DNA of 64,000 bases from Betaproteobacteria bacterium (GTDB lineage Bacteria > Pseudomonadota > Gammaproteobacteria > Burkholderiales > Thiobacillaceae). Below, one piece after another: positions 36,269 through 45,572 of this stretch. The position numbers and the translations under genes were made by a program. The stretch's first letter is position 1. Each line of letters starts with the position of its first letter. Under the pieces are notes generated by a model. It did not search any database. It saw only the letters and a program-made list of their open reading frames with translations, and had not been told where the DNA came from. Location of the stretch: positions 1-64,000 of the forward strand of contig JACRNB010000009.1 in the NCBI GenBank assembly GCA_016219425.1, written 5' to 3'.

Positions 36269-36826
36269 CTACGCGTGCACGCTCACCGGCGGCGTATTGC
36301 AGGCCTCACCGGGGGCGGCGGGCACGTCGTAAACCTCGAAACTGAGCGCCGCCAGATCCGCCAGCACATAAGACGGCGGCTTGCCCACCCCGCCCACCGT
36401 GCCAGGGTTCACCAGCCAGGTGACGCCGCCCTTCACGTTGTCCACCGCCTTCACGCTGACGCGATGATCGTGGCCGCAACACACCACGTCGTAATCGCCG
36501 GTCAGGGCCATGGCTGCGGCGTAGTGCGGGTAGTGCACCAGGAACACCGCACGTCCGGCCAGGTGCACCACGGCATCCTGGCCGTGGTAGCGCACCACGC
36601 TGTCCGGCTCATGCATGAGCTGGTGCATGGCATAGAGGTCGCCCATGTTGTTGCCGTGGATCACATGCACCGGCAGTTCGAACTTCTTCAGCACGCGCAG
36701 AGTGGTGGGGGCCACCACATCGCCGCAATGCAGAACCGCCTCCGCGCCGCGCGCCTTGGCGTCCGTCACCGCATGTTCGAGCAGACGCCGGTTGTCGTGG
36801 CTGTCGGAGACGATGCAGACGCGCAT
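36269..36826 (-). CDS. YfcE/MJ0936-type metallophosphoesterase
   Basis: A 185-residue calcineurin-like phosphoesterase. Dinuclear metal motifs are seen: VCIVSDSHDNRRLL (DxH), VLHCGDVV (GD), VIHGNNMGD (GNxD-like with Asn-Asn), and CCGHDHRV (GHxH-like). Family members are phosphodiesterases with unclear natural substrates. ATG 36826 overlaps the ppa stop (ATGA), so it is co-translated with inorganic pyrophosphatase. Longer starts in the frame lie inside ppa and are not family-like. Confidence 0.88.
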   Translation of the reverse strand: MRVCIVSDSHDNRRLLEHAVTDAKARGAEAVLHCGDVVAPTTLRVLKKFELPVHVIHGNNMGDLYAMHQLMHEPDSVVRYHGQDAVVHLAGRAVFLVHYPHYAAAMALTGDYDVVCCGHDHRVSVKAVDNVKGGVTWLVNPGTVGGVGKPPSYVLADLAALSFEVYDVPAAPGEACNTPPVSVHA

Positions 36827-37374
36827 CAGAAGTTGGGTTTTTCCGGCGCGGCCTGGTAACGCTGCACCCCGGCCATGATCTCGGCCTTGGCCTCCGCAGC
36901 GCCCACCCAGCCCTGCACCTTGACCCACTTGCCCGCCTCCAGATCCTTGTAGTGCTCGAAGAAGTGGGAGACCTGGTTGAGGATGGATTCGGGCAGGTCG
37001 CGCGGGGATTCGATGTCGCGGTACAGGTTGGTGAGCTTGTCCACCGGCACGGCCAGGAGCTTGGCGTCGATGCCGGCCTCATCCTCCATCTTCAGCATGC
37101 CCACCGGACGGCAGCGCACCACCACGCCGGTGATGAGGGGGATGGGGGTGATGACCAGCACGTCCACCGGGTCGCCGTCTTCGGACAGGGTGTGGGGGAT
37201 GTAGCCGTAGTTGCAGGGGTAGTGCATGGCGGTGGACATGAAACGATCCACGAACATCGCGCCGCTGCCCTTGTCCACCTCGTACTTGATCGGGTCGCCA
37301 TGGGCGGGGATCTCGATTACGACATTGAAATCATTGGGCAGGTCACGTCCGGCGGGGACACGGTCTAGGCTCAT
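36826..37374 (-). CDS. ppa: Inorganic pyrophosphatase (family I)
   Basis: A 182-residue soluble pyrophosphatase, hydrolysing PPi to two phosphates. The signature DGDPVDVLV carries the metal-binding aspartates; [22 protein letters not shown] and [12 protein letters not shown] are typical family I segments. The ATG at 37374 follows GGAG. It is the first gene of a two-gene unit with the phosphoesterase. Divergent to it is the DUF3579 gene. Confidence 0.96.
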   Translation of the reverse strand: MSLDRVPAGRDLPNDFNVVIEIPAHGDPIKYEVDKGSGAMFVDRFMSTAMHYPCNYGYIPHTLSEDGDPVDVLVITPIPLITGVVVRCRPVGMLKMEDEAGIDAKLLAVPVDKLTNLYRDIESPRDLPESILNQVSHFFEHYKDLEAGKWVKVQGWVGAAEAKAEIMAGVQRYQAAPEKPNF

Positions 37375-37446
37375 CTTTTTCTCCAGTTATTTCAAAACAG
37401 GCCGATTATATGGCGGTGCAACATCCCCCCATCCAGGAAGCCAGCC

Positions 37447-37749
37447 ATGAACTCCCCCGGTGAAATCGTGATCTGCGGGCTTACCAGCCAGGGCAAGACC
37501 TTTCGCCCCAGCGACTGGGCCGAACGCCTGGCCAGCCTGGCCTCGCACATGGGGCTGGACAACCGCCTGAACTACTGCCCCTGCGTACAACCCGTCCTGC
37601 GCGGTGGCGTCCGCTGCGTGGTGCTCAGTCGCGCCCTGGAAAACGAGGCCCCGGAGACCTACAAGTTCCTGATGGATTTCGCGCGCGACAACCAACTGGT
37701 GGTCAACCTGGGGCGCTCCGGGCTGCGCGACCCGGGGCTGCGCGAATAG
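37447..37749 (+). CDS. DUF3579 family protein
   Basis: A 100-residue protein of the DUF3579 family, which is typical of betaproteobacteria and has no assigned function. Characteristic stretches are ICGLTSQGKTFRPSDWAERL, LNYCPCVQPVLRGGVRCVVL and ALENEAPETYKFLMDFARDN. It looks soluble. It stands alone between divergent ppa and the rpsT terminator. Confidence 0.85.
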   Translation: MNSPGEIVICGLTSQGKTFRPSDWAERLASLASHMGLDNRLNYCPCVQPVLRGGVRCVVLSRALENEAPETYKFLMDFARDNQLVVNLGRSGLRDPGLRE

Positions 37750-37762
37750 GCGCCGCCAAAAA

Positions 37763-37792
37763 CAAGACCGCCCGGCGTACCGGGCGGTCTTG
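37763..37792 (-). terminator. Rho-independent terminator of rpsT
   Basis: A 13-bp perfect stem (CAAGACCGCCCGG with its complement) and CGTA/TACG loop; on the minus strand it is followed by TTTTT, 25 bases after the rpsT stop. It may also help end the DUF3579 transcript on the plus strand. Confidence 0.9.
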
Positions 37793-37817
37793 GCGTTACT
37801 GGAGCCGGGTAGACCGA

Positions 37818-38081
37818 TCAGGCCATGGCCTTGATCGCGTCCGACAGGCGGCTCTTGTGACGGGAAGCCTTGTTCTTGTGCACGATGCGCTTGTCGGCCA
37901 GACGGTCCATCACGCTCATGTTCTCGTTCAGAGCGGCCTGGGCGGCGGTCTTGTCGCCAGCGTCGATCGCCTTGCGAACCTTCTTCACAGCGGTCCGGTA
38001 GGCGGAGCGCTGCGCCATGTTGTGCAGACGCAGTTCGGCGGCCTGACGGGCACGCTTTTTGGCCTGGGCGCTGTTAGCCAT
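37818..38081 (-). CDS. rpsT: 30S ribosomal protein S20
   Basis: An 87-residue protein: [21 protein letters not shown] at the start (shown in part), [16 protein letters not shown], and the end [20 protein letters not shown]20 binds 16S rRNA during early assembly of the small subunit. The start is fixed by AAGGAG upstream of ATG 38081; the longer frame is not real. It is divergent from murJ, the common arrangement in this group, and ends at a clear terminator. Confidence 0.97.
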   Translation of the reverse strand: MANSAQAKKRARQAAELRLHNMAQRSAYRTAVKKVRKAIDAGDKTAAQAALNENMSVMDRLADKRIVHKNKASRHKSRLSDAIKAMA

Positions 38082-38239
38082 ACGAAAACTCCTTGAATCT
38101 GGTGCGGCGGAAAAGCCGCGCACTATACAGACGCGCCCCTGCCCAGGCAAGGGAAAAATCAGCCTGAACAGGAGTCGCCGCGCGCCCGGCGGCGACGGGC
38201 GGGATACAGCGCCGGCAACCTTCGATACCATGCCGCGCC

Positions 38240-39775
38240 ATGAACCTGTTGCGCGCCCTCGTCACGGTCAGTGGCATGACCCTCCTCTCCCGCATCCTCG
38301 GCTTTGTGCGCGACGCGGTGATCGCACGGGTGTTCGGCGCGGGCCTGCTCACCGACGCCTTCTTCGTCGCCTTCAAGCTGCCCAACCTGCTGCGCCGCCT
38401 GTTCGCCGAAGGCGCGTTCTCCCAGGCCTTCGTGCCGGTGCTGGCGGAATACAAGAACCGGCGCGGCGACGAGGCCACGCACCTCCTGGTCAGCCGCGTC
38501 GCCACCCTCCTGTTCGTGGCGGTGGCGATCGTCACCGCCCTGGGCGTGCTGGGCGCGCCGCTCATCGTCCTGGTCTCCGCGCCGGGCTTCGCCGACGAGC
38601 CGGACAAGTTCGCGCTCACCGTGCAACTGACCCGCATCGTCTTCCCCTACATCCTGTTCATGTCCCTGGTGGCGCTGGCCGGCGGCATCCTCAACACCTG
38701 GAGCCGTTTCATGGTTCCGGCCTTCACCCCGGTGCTGCTCAACATCGCCATGATCCTGGCCGCCGCCGTCGCCGCGCCCTACTTCGATCCGCCGGTGCTG
38801 GCGCTGGGCTGGGGCGCGTTTCTCGGCGGGGTGCTGCAACTTGCCCTGCAAGCGCCCGCCCTGGCGCGCCTGGGCCTGCTGCCGCGCTGGGACTGGGCCC
38901 CGCGCGACGAAGGGGTGCGGCGCGTGCTCCTGCTCATGGCCCCCGCTGCGCTCGGGGTCTCCGTCGCCCAGATCAGCCTGCTCATCAACACCCTGTTCGC
39001 ATCCTTTCTGGAGTCCGGCAGCGTGTCCTGGCTGTATTACGCCGACCGCCTGATGGAATTCCCCTCCGGCATGCTGGGTGCGGCGCTGGGCGCCATCCTC
39101 CTGCCGTCCCTGGCCAAGCATCACGCCGACAACGATACCGACCAGTATTCGCGCCTGCTGGACTGGGGCCTGCGCATGACCTTGCTGCTGGCCGCTCCCG
39201 CCGCCGTGGGACTGGGGCTCCTGGCCGTTCCCCTGATCGCCACCCTGTTTCACTACGGCGCGTTCTCCGCGCATGACGTGGAAATGACGCGCTGGGCGCT
39301 GACCGCTTACAGCGTCGGGCTGCTCGGCATCATCCTGGTGAAGGTGCTGGCCCCCGGCTTCTACGCGCGCCAGAACATCCGCACCCCGGTCAAGATCGCC
39401 CTCGTCACCCTGCTCGCCACCCAGGCCATGAACCTGGCCTTCATCTGGAACCTGCGCCACGCCGGACTGGCCCTGTCCATCGGCCTCGGGGCCTGCCTCA
39501 ACGCAGGCATCCTGTATTACCAATTACGCAAACAGGACATCTTCCACCCCCAACCCGGCTGGAGGGCCTTCCTCGCCAAACTGGCCCTGGCGCTGACGGT
39601 CATGGGCGCACTGCTGCACTTCGCGATGCTGGGCGAGGCGCGCTGGCTCCACTACAGCTTCAGCGCACGTCTCCTGCACCTGGGCGCGCTGGTGGCTGGC
39701 GGCATGGCGGTGTATTTCCTCACGCTCTGGCTGCTGGGCTTCCGTCTGACCGACTTCAAGCGCCGGAGCGCATAG
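38240..39775 (+). CDS. murJ: Lipid II flippase MurJ
   Basis: A 511-residue integral membrane protein of the MOP exporter superfamily with about 14 hydrophobic helices, which moves lipid II across the cytoplasmic membrane for peptidoglycan synthesis. Family landmarks are [20 protein letters not shown] at the N-terminus, [33 protein letters not shown] and the [15 protein letters not shown] segment. It is followed by ribF in the conserved rpsT-murJ-ribF-ileS order. Confidence 0.96.
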   Translation: MNLLRALVTVSGMTLLSRILGFVRDAVIARVFGAGLLTDAFFVAFKLPNLLRRLFAEGAFSQAFVPVLAEYKNRRGDEATHLLVSRVATLLFVAVAIVTALGVLGAPLIVLVSAPGFADEPDKFALTVQLTRIVFPYILFMSLVALAGGILNTWSRFMVPAFTPVLLNIAMILAAAVAAPYFDPPVLALGWGAFLGGVLQLALQAPALARLGLLPRWDWAPRDEGVRRVLLLMAPAALGVSVAQISLLINTLFASFLESGSVSWLYYADRLMEFPSGMLGAALGAILLPSLAKHHADNDTDQYSRLLDWGLRMTLLLAAPAAVGLGLLAVPLIATLFHYGAFSAHDVEMTRWALTAYSVGLLGIILVKVLAPGFYARQNIRTPVKIALVTLLATQAMNLAFIWNLRHAGLALSIGLGACLNAGILYYQLRKQDIFHPQPGWRAFLAKLALALTVMGALLHFAMLGEARWLHYSFSARLLHLGALVAGGMAVYFLTLWLLGFRLTDFKRRSA

Positions 39776-39832
39776 ACTCGCCCTCCCCCCGGCCCGTAAA
39801 ATCTTCGACTTTTCAAAGAGATACCCCATTCC

Positions 39833-40777
39833 ATGTTGATGACCCACGGCGGGTTCGGCACGCAAACCCGTGCGCGACATCAGGCCACCCGTCCCAACGC
39901 CGTCACCATCGGCAATTTCGACGGCATCCATCTGGGCCATCAGGCCATGCTGGCGCGGCTCACCGCGCGCGCCGCCTCGGTGGGCGCGGCCCCGGCGGTG
40001 CTCACCTTCGAGCCGCACCCGCGCGAGATCTTCACCCCGGCGGCGGCCCCCACCCGCCTCACCTCCCTGCGCGAAAAGTTGGAGATCCTGCGCGCGCTGG
40101 GCGTGGCGCATGTGCATGTGTGTCGCTTCAGCAAGCCCTTCGCCGCCCTCTCCGCCGAAGACTTCGTGCGCCGCATCCTGGTTGATGGGCTGAAGGCGCG
40201 GTATGTCCTGGTGGGCGACGATTTCCGTTTCGGCGCGAAACGCGTGGGGGATATCGAGCTGCTGCGGCGCATGGGGGCGGAATACGGTTTCGAGGCCGAG
40301 ACCCTGCCCACGGTGGAGGCCGCCGGCCAGCGCGCCTCCAGCACCGCCATCCGCGACGCCCTGGCGGCGGGCGACATGGCCCTGGCGGCGCAGATGCTGG
40401 GGCGGCCCTATTCCATCTCCGGGCGCGTGGTGGGCGGCGACCAGTTGGGACGCAAGATCGGCTACCCCACCGCCAACATCCAGTTGAAGCACAACAAGCC
40501 GCCGGTGAAGGGCGTTTTCGCCGTGCGCGTGCAGGGCCTGGGGCAGCCGGACTGGCCCGGCGTGGCCAGCCTGGGCACCCGCCCCACGGTGCATGCGAAC
40601 GGACGCCCGACCCTGGAAGTGCACCTGTTCAATTTCGACCGCAGCATCTACCGCGAACACCTGCGCGTGGAGTTCCTGCACAAGCTGCGCGACGAGGCCA
40701 AGTTCCCCAGCCTGGATGCGCTGATCGCCCAGATCGACCTGGACGCGCGGCAGGCGCGGGAGTTGTTGAATGCCTAG
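39833..40777 (+). CDS. ribF: Bifunctional riboflavin kinase/FMN adenylyltransferase
   Basis: A 314-residue enzyme making FMN and FAD from riboflavin. The N-terminal nucleotidyltransferase shows TIGNFDGIHLGHQAM (HxGH) and STAIRDALAAGD; the C-terminal flavokinase shows GRVVGGDQLGRKIGYPTAN and the end with VEFLHKLRDEAKFPSLDAL. ATG 39833 has little upstream ribosome-binding sequence (an MxM start; the second ATG at 39839 is an alternative). Its stop overlaps the start of the ORF6N gene (ATG at 40770). Confidence 0.96.
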   Translation: MLMTHGGFGTQTRARHQATRPNAVTIGNFDGIHLGHQAMLARLTARAASVGAAPAVLTFEPHPREIFTPAAAPTRLTSLREKLEILRALGVAHVHVCRFSKPFAALSAEDFVRRILVDGLKARYVLVGDDFRFGAKRVGDIELLRRMGAEYGFEAETLPTVEAAGQRASSTAIRDALAAGDMALAAQMLGRPYSISGRVVGGDQLGRKIGYPTANIQLKHNKPPVKGVFAVRVQGLGQPDWPGVASLGTRPTVHANGRPTLEVHLFNFDRSIYREHLRVEFLHKLRDEAKFPSLDALIAQIDLDARQARELLNA

Positions 40778-41300
40778 TCTTGTAGTTCCCACCCCGCTGG
40801 TTGGCCGTATCCAGTCCATTCGCGGAACCCGCGTCATGCTGGACGCCGACCTGGCGGAGTTGTACGGCGTATCAACGAAGCGATTCAACGAACAGGTTCG
40901 GCGCAACCTCGATCGTTTCCCGGTGGACTTCATGTTTCAGCTTACGTCCGCGGAGAAACGGGAGGTGGTCGCAAATTGCGACCACCTCTCCAAGCTCAAG
41001 TATTCGCCTCACCTCCCCTACGCCTTCACCGAACACGGCGCCATCATGGCCGCCACCATCCTCAACGCCCCCAAAGCGGTGGAGATGAGCGTCTTTGTGG
41101 TGCGCGCCTTCGTGGAACTGCGCGAGATACTCTCCACCCACCGCGAACTGGCCGCAAAACTGACCGAACTGGAACACAAGGTTTCCTCCCATGATCAGGC
41201 CCTGGCCGGCGTGATCGACGCCATCCGCCAATTGATGTCCCCGCCCAACCCCAAGAAACGCCCCATCGGCTTCACCGTCGATCTGGAAAAAGATGCCTGA
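40770..41300 (+). CDS. ORF6N-domain DNA-binding protein
   Basis: A 176-residue protein with an N-terminal ORF6N domain ([51 protein letters not shown]), a family common in phages and mobile elements and thought to bind DNA. A coiled-coil-like helical tail follows ([19 protein letters not shown]). It overlaps ribF at its start and ileS at its end, so it is wedged into a housekeeping operon without breaking it. Its role is unknown; regulation or a mobile-element remnant are both possible. Confidence 0.88.
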   Translation: MPSLVVPTPLVGRIQSIRGTRVMLDADLAELYGVSTKRFNEQVRRNLDRFPVDFMFQLTSAEKREVVANCDHLSKLKYSPHLPYAFTEHGAIMAATILNAPKAVEMSVFVVRAFVELREILSTHRELAAKLTELEHKVSSHDQALAGVIDAIRQLMSPPNPKKRPIGFTVDLEKDA

Positions 41301-44259
41301 CTACAAAGACACCCTGAACCTGCCCGACACCCCCTTCCCCATGCGCGGCGATCTGGCCCGCCGCGAACCGGGCTGGGTCAAGCAATGGCAGGAAAACAAG
41401 CTCTACGAGAAGCTGCGCGCCAACGGCAAGGGCCGTCCGCTGTTCGTGCTGCACGACGGCCCGCCCTACGCCAACGGCGACATCCACATCGGCCACGCGG
41501 TGAACAAGATCCTCAAGGACATCATCGTCAAGTCCAAGACCCTGGAAGGCTTCGACGCGCCCTATGTGCCGGGCTGGGACTGCCACGGCCTGCCCATCGA
41601 ACTTGTCGTCGAAAAGGCCCACGGCAAGCACATCCCCGCCGCGCGATTCCGCGAACTGTGCCGCGAATACGCCGCCAGCCAGGTGGAACGCCAGAAGGCC
41701 GACTTCATCCGTCTGGGCGTACTGGGCGACTGGGACCATCCCTACCTGACCATGGACTACCGCTTCGAGGCGGACATCCTGCGCGAACTGGGCAAGATCC
41801 AGGCCAACGGCCACCTCTACCTGGGGGCCAAGCCGGTGCACTGGTGCGTGGACTGCGGCTCCGCCCTGGCCGAGGCCGAGGTGGAGTACGAGGACAAGAA
41901 CTCGCCCGCCATCGACGTCGCCTTCCCGGTGGCGGACTGCGCCGATCTGGCGCGGCGGCTGGGCATCGCCGCCGACGGCGACTGCCCCGCTTATGCCGTG
42001 ATCTGGACCACCACCCCCTGGACCCTGCCTGCCAACCGCGCGGTGGCGGTGCATCCCGACTTCACCTACGACCTGATCCGCACCCCCAAGGGCCTGCTCA
42101 TCCTGGCGCGCGACCTGACCGAAGCGGCGATCCGGCGCTACGGTTTCGAGGCCGTGGAAACGGTCGCCCAGATCCAGGGCGCTGCGCTGGAAGGGCTGAA
42201 GCTGCAACACCCGTTCTACGACTATCAGGTTCCCGTGATCCTGGCCGACTTCGTCACCACCGAAGCGGGCGCGGGTCTGGTCCACATCGCCCCCGGCCAC
42301 GGCCATGACGACTACATCGCCGGTCTCAAATACGGCCTGGAAGTCGCCAACCCGGTGGGCGACGACGGCAAGTTCTACGCCGACACCCCCCTGGTCGGGG
42401 GCCAGAGCGTCTGGGAAGGCAACAAGACCGTGCTGGCGACGCTGGAGGCCAACGGCCACCTGCTCGCCCAGGCCCGGCTGCAACACAGCTACCCGCACTG
42501 CTGGCGGCACAAGACCCCCATCATCTTCCGCGCCACGCGCCAGTGGTTCATCGGCATGGACCGCAAGCTCCCTTCCCCCCCCGGGGGAAGGGCTGGGGAT
42601 GAGGGAACAACGGTGGCTTCGGCGGCAACGGCTTCGGCTGGTGTTGCTCCCTCACCCTTCTCAAGTCGTTCGCCGGGCCGCCCCAAGAACGACTTGGCCC
42701 CCACGGGGGGCGGCTCGGACGTTTTTCCCGAGCCGGGGGCGCTGCTAACCCCTCCCCCGGGGGGGGAGGGGGATAACACCCTGCGCACCCTCGCCATGCA
42801 GGCCGTCGCCGACACCGAGTTCTTCCCCGCCTGGGGCCGCGCGCGGCTCGAAGCCATGATGAAGAACCGTCCGGACTGGTGCGTCTCGCGCCAGCGCAAC
42901 TGGGGCGCGCCCATCCCCTTCTTCATGCACAAGACCACCGGCGAACTGCATCCGCGTTCGCAGGAACTGCTGGAACAGGTGGCGCTGCGGGTGGAACAAC
43001 AGGGCGTAGAGGCCTGGTTCAGCCTCGACCCCGCCGAACTCCTGGGCGACGAGGCCGACCAATACAACAAGGTGCGGGACACGCTCGACGTCTGGTTCGA
43101 CTCCGGCGTCACCCACGCCTGCCTGCTCAAGGAACGGGAAGGCCTGCAACACCCCGCCGACCTCTATCTGGAAGGTTCGGACCAGCATCGCGGCTGGTTC
43201 CAGTCGTCCCTGCTCACCGGCTGCGCCACCGACGGCCACGCCCCCTACGCCGCCCTGCTCACCCACGGCTTCGTGGTGGACGGCAAGGGCATGAAGATGT
43301 CCAAGTCCAAGGGCAACGTGGTCGCGCCGCAGAAGGTGTCCGACACCCTGGGCGCGGACATCCTGCGTCTGTGGGTGGCCAGCACCGACTACTCCGGCGA
43401 GCTGACCATCTCCGACGAGATCCTGAAGCGCGTGGTGGAGGCCTACCGCCGCATCCGCAACACCCTGCGCTTTCTGCTCGCCAACACCGCCGACTTCGAC
43501 ATGGCCGCCCACGGCCTGCCGCCGGAACAGTGGCTGGAGATCGACCGCTACGCCCTCGCCCTGACGCAGCAGATGCAGGAAGCGGTGCTGGCGGACTACC
43601 GCATCTACAGTTTTCACACCGCCGTGCAGCGCCTCAACCACTTCTGCTCGGAAGACCTGGGCGCGTTCTACCTCGACATCCTCAAGGACCGGCTCTACAC
43701 CGCAGGCAAGGACTCGCGCCCGCGCCGCGCCGCGCAAAGCGCCCTGTGGCACATCCTGCGCACCCTCACCAGCCTGATGGCCCCCATCCTCAGCTTCACC
43801 GCCGAAGAGATCTGGGCGCTCACCTGTAAATCAGAGAGCGTATTTCTGGGGCTGTGGCATGAACTGCCGCTTCAGGAAGACGCCGACACCCTGATCCAGC
43901 GCTGGACCCGCCTGCGCGAACTGCGCGGCATGGCCCTGAAGCGCATCGAAGAGTTGCGCGCCGAAGGCCAGGTCGGCTCCTCGCTCCAGGCCGAAGTCAC
44001 GTTCCACGCCGACGCTGCCGACCACGACCTGCTCGCGGCCCTGGGCGACGACCTGCGCTTCGTGCTCATCACCTCCGCCGCGCGGGTGCAGCGCAGCACC
44101 GGCGATACCCGCATCGAAGTCAGCGCCCTGGCGCACGAAAAGTGCGAACGCTGCTGGCATGTGCGCGCGGACGTGAATGCCGACCCGGCCCACCCCGGCC
44201 TGTGCGGGCGTTGCGTGAGCAACCTGTTTGGCGAAGGGGAAGCGCGTGGCGCTGCATGA
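41293..44259 (+). CDS. ileS: Isoleucyl-tRNA synthetase with repeat-derived in-frame insertion
   Basis: A 988-residue class Ia synthetase charging tRNA-Ile. HIGH-type motif [12 protein letters not shown], editing region ([28 protein letters not shown]), [13 protein letters not shown], and the C-terminal zinc site CERCWHV with CGRC are all present. Between DRKLP (residue 427) and [12 protein letters not shown] (from 494) lie about 66 residues rich in Pro, Gly, Ser and Ala that other IleS proteins lack; the DNA there is a palindromic repeat. This accounts for the extra length over the usual 920-940. Since the gene is essential and its frame is intact, the insertion is presumably tolerated. Confidence 0.95.
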   Translation: MPDYKDTLNLPDTPFPMRGDLARREPGWVKQWQENKLYEKLRANGKGRPLFVLHDGPPYANGDIHIGHAVNKILKDIIVKSKTLEGFDAPYVPGWDCHGLPIELVVEKAHGKHIPAARFRELCREYAASQVERQKADFIRLGVLGDWDHPYLTMDYRFEADILRELGKIQANGHLYLGAKPVHWCVDCGSALAEAEVEYEDKNSPAIDVAFPVADCADLARRLGIAADGDCPAYAVIWTTTPWTLPANRAVAVHPDFTYDLIRTPKGLLILARDLTEAAIRRYGFEAVETVAQIQGAALEGLKLQHPFYDYQVPVILADFVTTEAGAGLVHIAPGHGHDDYIAGLKYGLEVANPVGDDGKFYADTPLVGGQSVWEGNKTVLATLEANGHLLAQARLQHSYPHCWRHKTPIIFRATRQWFIGMDRKLPSPPGGRAGDEGTTVASAATASAGVAPSPFSSRSPGRPKNDLAPTGGGSDVFPEPGALLTPPPGGEGDNTLRTLAMQAVADTEFFPAWGRARLEAMMKNRPDWCVSRQRNWGAPIPFFMHKTTGELHPRSQELLEQVALRVEQQGVEAWFSLDPAELLGDEADQYNKVRDTLDVWFDSGVTHACLLKEREGLQHPADLYLEGSDQHRGWFQSSLLTGCATDGHAPYAALLTHGFVVDGKGMKMSKSKGNVVAPQKVSDTLGADILRLWVASTDYSGELTISDEILKRVVEAYRRIRNTLRFLLANTADFDMAAHGLPPEQWLEIDRYALALTQQMQEAVLADYRIYSFHTAVQRLNHFCSEDLGAFYLDILKDRLYTAGKDSRPRRAAQSALWHILRTLTSLMAPILSFTAEEIWALTCKSESVFLGLWHELPLQEDADTLIQRWTRLRELRGMALKRIEELRAEGQVGSSLQAEVTFHADAADHDLLAALGDDLRFVLITSAARVQRSTGDTRIEVSALAHEKCERCWHVRADVNADPAHPGLCGRCVSNLFGEGEARGAA
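42567..42771. repeat. About 200-bp palindromic repeat inserted in frame in ileS
   Basis: The insert begins CCTTCCCCCCCCGGGGGAAG, reads on through GGGCTGGGGATGAGGG, and ends with CCCCTCCCCCGGGGGGGGAG. It is open in the ileS frame and its length is near a multiple of three. The left edge, read inverted, matches the repeat in hsdM. Confidence 0.8.
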
Positions 44260-44263
44260 CCCC

Positions 44264-44372
44264 TGCCTTTCTTCCCCCTTTGCAAAAGGGGGACCGAGGG
44301 GGATTTCTGCGACGGCGGCCATGACAACCGTCCTCAAATCCCCCCTGCCCCCCTTTTGCAAAGGGGGGTTCT
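44264..44372. repeat. Palindromic repeat between ileS and lspA, related to the 135-bp tandem family
   Basis: CTTTCTTCCCCCTTTGC and its inverted partner enclose GGGGGATTTCTGCGACGGC and AAATCCCCCCTGCCCCCC, the same building blocks as the tandem array at 59328. Its right arm AAAGGGGGG lies seven bases before the lspA ATG and serves as its Shine-Dalgarno. Confidence 0.8.
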
Positions 44373-44375
44373 GGC

Positions 44376-44852
44376 ATGTCTGAGCAACGCTCCGGCCTCA
44401 TCTGGCTCTGGCTCAGCCTGCTCACCCTGGTCCTCGACCAGCTCACCAAGCTCTGGGTGATCGACGCCATCGCCCCCTACGCCGAGATCGTCCCCGTCAC
44501 CGGCTTCTTCAACCTGGTACACGTCCACAACACCGGCGCGGCGTTCTCCCTGTTCGCCGACCAGCCCGGCTGGCAGCGCGGTTTCTTCCTCACCGTCGCC
44601 GTCCTCGCCAGCGGCGTCATCCTCTACCTGCTCGCCCGCACCCGGGGCCGCACCCTGTTTTGCATCGCCCTCGCGCTGATCCTGGGCGGCGCACTCGGCA
44701 ACGTGATCGACCGCACGCTGTACGGCCACGTCATCGACTTTCTCGACGTATACGCCGGCGCCTGGCACTGGCCCGCCTTCAACGTGGCCGACAGCGCCAT
44801 CACCCTGGGCGCAGCGCTGCTGATCCGGGACGGCTTCCGCAAACAGGAATAG
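44376..44852 (+). CDS. lspA: Lipoprotein signal peptidase (signal peptidase II)
   Basis: A 158-residue membrane aspartyl protease that removes signal peptides from prolipoproteins. Four hydrophobic helices are visible; the catalytic aspartates lie in NVIDRTLYGHVIDF and FNVADSAITLG, with the conserved NTGAAFSLF. In related genomes the next genes are fkpB and ispH; here those lie 15 kb downstream. The ribosome-binding site is contributed by the upstream repeat. Confidence 0.96.
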   Translation: MSEQRSGLIWLWLSLLTLVLDQLTKLWVIDAIAPYAEIVPVTGFFNLVHVHNTGAAFSLFADQPGWQRGFFLTVAVLASGVILYLLARTRGRTLFCIALALILGGALGNVIDRTLYGHVIDFLDVYAGAWHWPAFNVADSAITLGAALLIRDGFRKQE

Positions 44853-44891
44853 TTCGTTCAGGCCTAAGCCGACCGAGCCGGAGCCAAAGAG

Positions 44892-44970
44892 GTAGCCCGG
44901 ATGGAGCGCAGCGGAATCCGGGGAATGTCGCGGTGCGATCCCGGATTCCGCTGCGCTCCATCCGGGCTAC
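44892..44970. repeat. REP-like palindrome GTAGCCCGGATGGAGCGCAG family
   Basis: Arms of about 31 bases starting GTAGCCCGGATGGAGCGCAG and the inverted copy ending CATCCGGGCTAC form a long hairpin after lspA. A second, less perfect copy is at 53146-53237. It lies at the left border of the inserted chemosensory cluster. Confidence 0.88.
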
Positions 44971-45004
44971 GAATCCGCTCACAAAGACTTGAGTCATAAG
45001 TACC

Positions 45005-45031
45005 TAAAGTTCCCCGCCAATCTGCCGTTAG
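45005..45031 (+). promoter_or_regulatory. Sigma-28 (FliA)-type promoter before the chemosensory cluster
   Basis: TAAAGTTC, eleven bases, GCCGTTAG, compared with the flagellar consensus TAAAGTTT-N11-GCCGATAA: seven of eight and six of eight matches at exactly the right spacing, 22 bases before the first cheW start. It would place the cluster in the motility regulon. Confidence 0.7.
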
Positions 45032-45053
45032 TAGTCCACTCTTTTTCCAAGGC

Positions 45054-45572
45054 ATGGCAACGGTGAACGGCGCGGCGACCCTTGATTCCCAGCACCGGCT
45101 TCTCTACATGGTGGCAGCGGGTCACCGCTTCTGCCTGCGCCTGGGCGACGTGGAGCGCCTGCTGCCGCTGATGCAGATGCAGGCCGTGCCGGACGGCCCG
45201 GACTACCTGCTGGGGGTGATGAACCTGGGCGGCGAGGCCGTGCCGGTGCTCGACCTGGCGCGCCGCCTCAACCTGCCCGCAACGACGGGCTACGCACTCG
45301 ACACCCCGGTGGTGCTGGCCGCCATCGGCGCGTTGCGCGTCGCCCTGGTGGTGGACGAAGTGCAGGGCGTGCGCGCCGTGCCGCGTTCGGCCCTGCGCGG
45401 CGACGCCCTGTTCCGCGACGGCCTGCCGCCCGTGCTCTCGGCGGTCACCACGGCGGAAAGCACCGCCCTGCTGCTCGACGCCCTGCGCATCCTCGACATC
45501 GACCTCTCCGGGCGCACCGAACCGCTCGCCCTGGGCGACGAACTCCTCGCCCTGTGCAAGGAAGCGCACTGA
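45054..45572 (+). CDS. cheW: CheW-domain coupling protein (first)
   Basis: A 172-residue single CheW domain that would join chemoreceptors to the CheA kinase. Visible: LLYMVAAGHRFCLRLGDVER, YLLGVMNLGGEAVPVLDLARRL (the classical loop), and VALVVDEVQGVRAVPRSAL. It is the first gene of the cluster, 22 bases after a sigma-28-like promoter. Its stop overlaps the cheR start (TGATG). In Wsp-like systems two CheW proteins flank a CheR with TPRs, exactly as here. Confidence 0.93.
   Translation: MATVNGAATLDSQHRLLYMVAAGHRFCLRLGDVERLLPLMQMQAVPDGPDYLLGVMNLGGEAVPVLDLARRLNLPATTGYALDTPVVLAAIGALRVALVVDEVQGVRAVPRSALRGDALFRDGLPPVLSAVTTAESTALLLDALRILDIDLSGRTEPLALGDELLALCKEAH

Noticed and set aside
38159-39523. 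454-codon minus-strand frame opposite murJ
   Set aside because: Shadow frame with His/Gln/Gly-rich low-complexity sequence and no domain.
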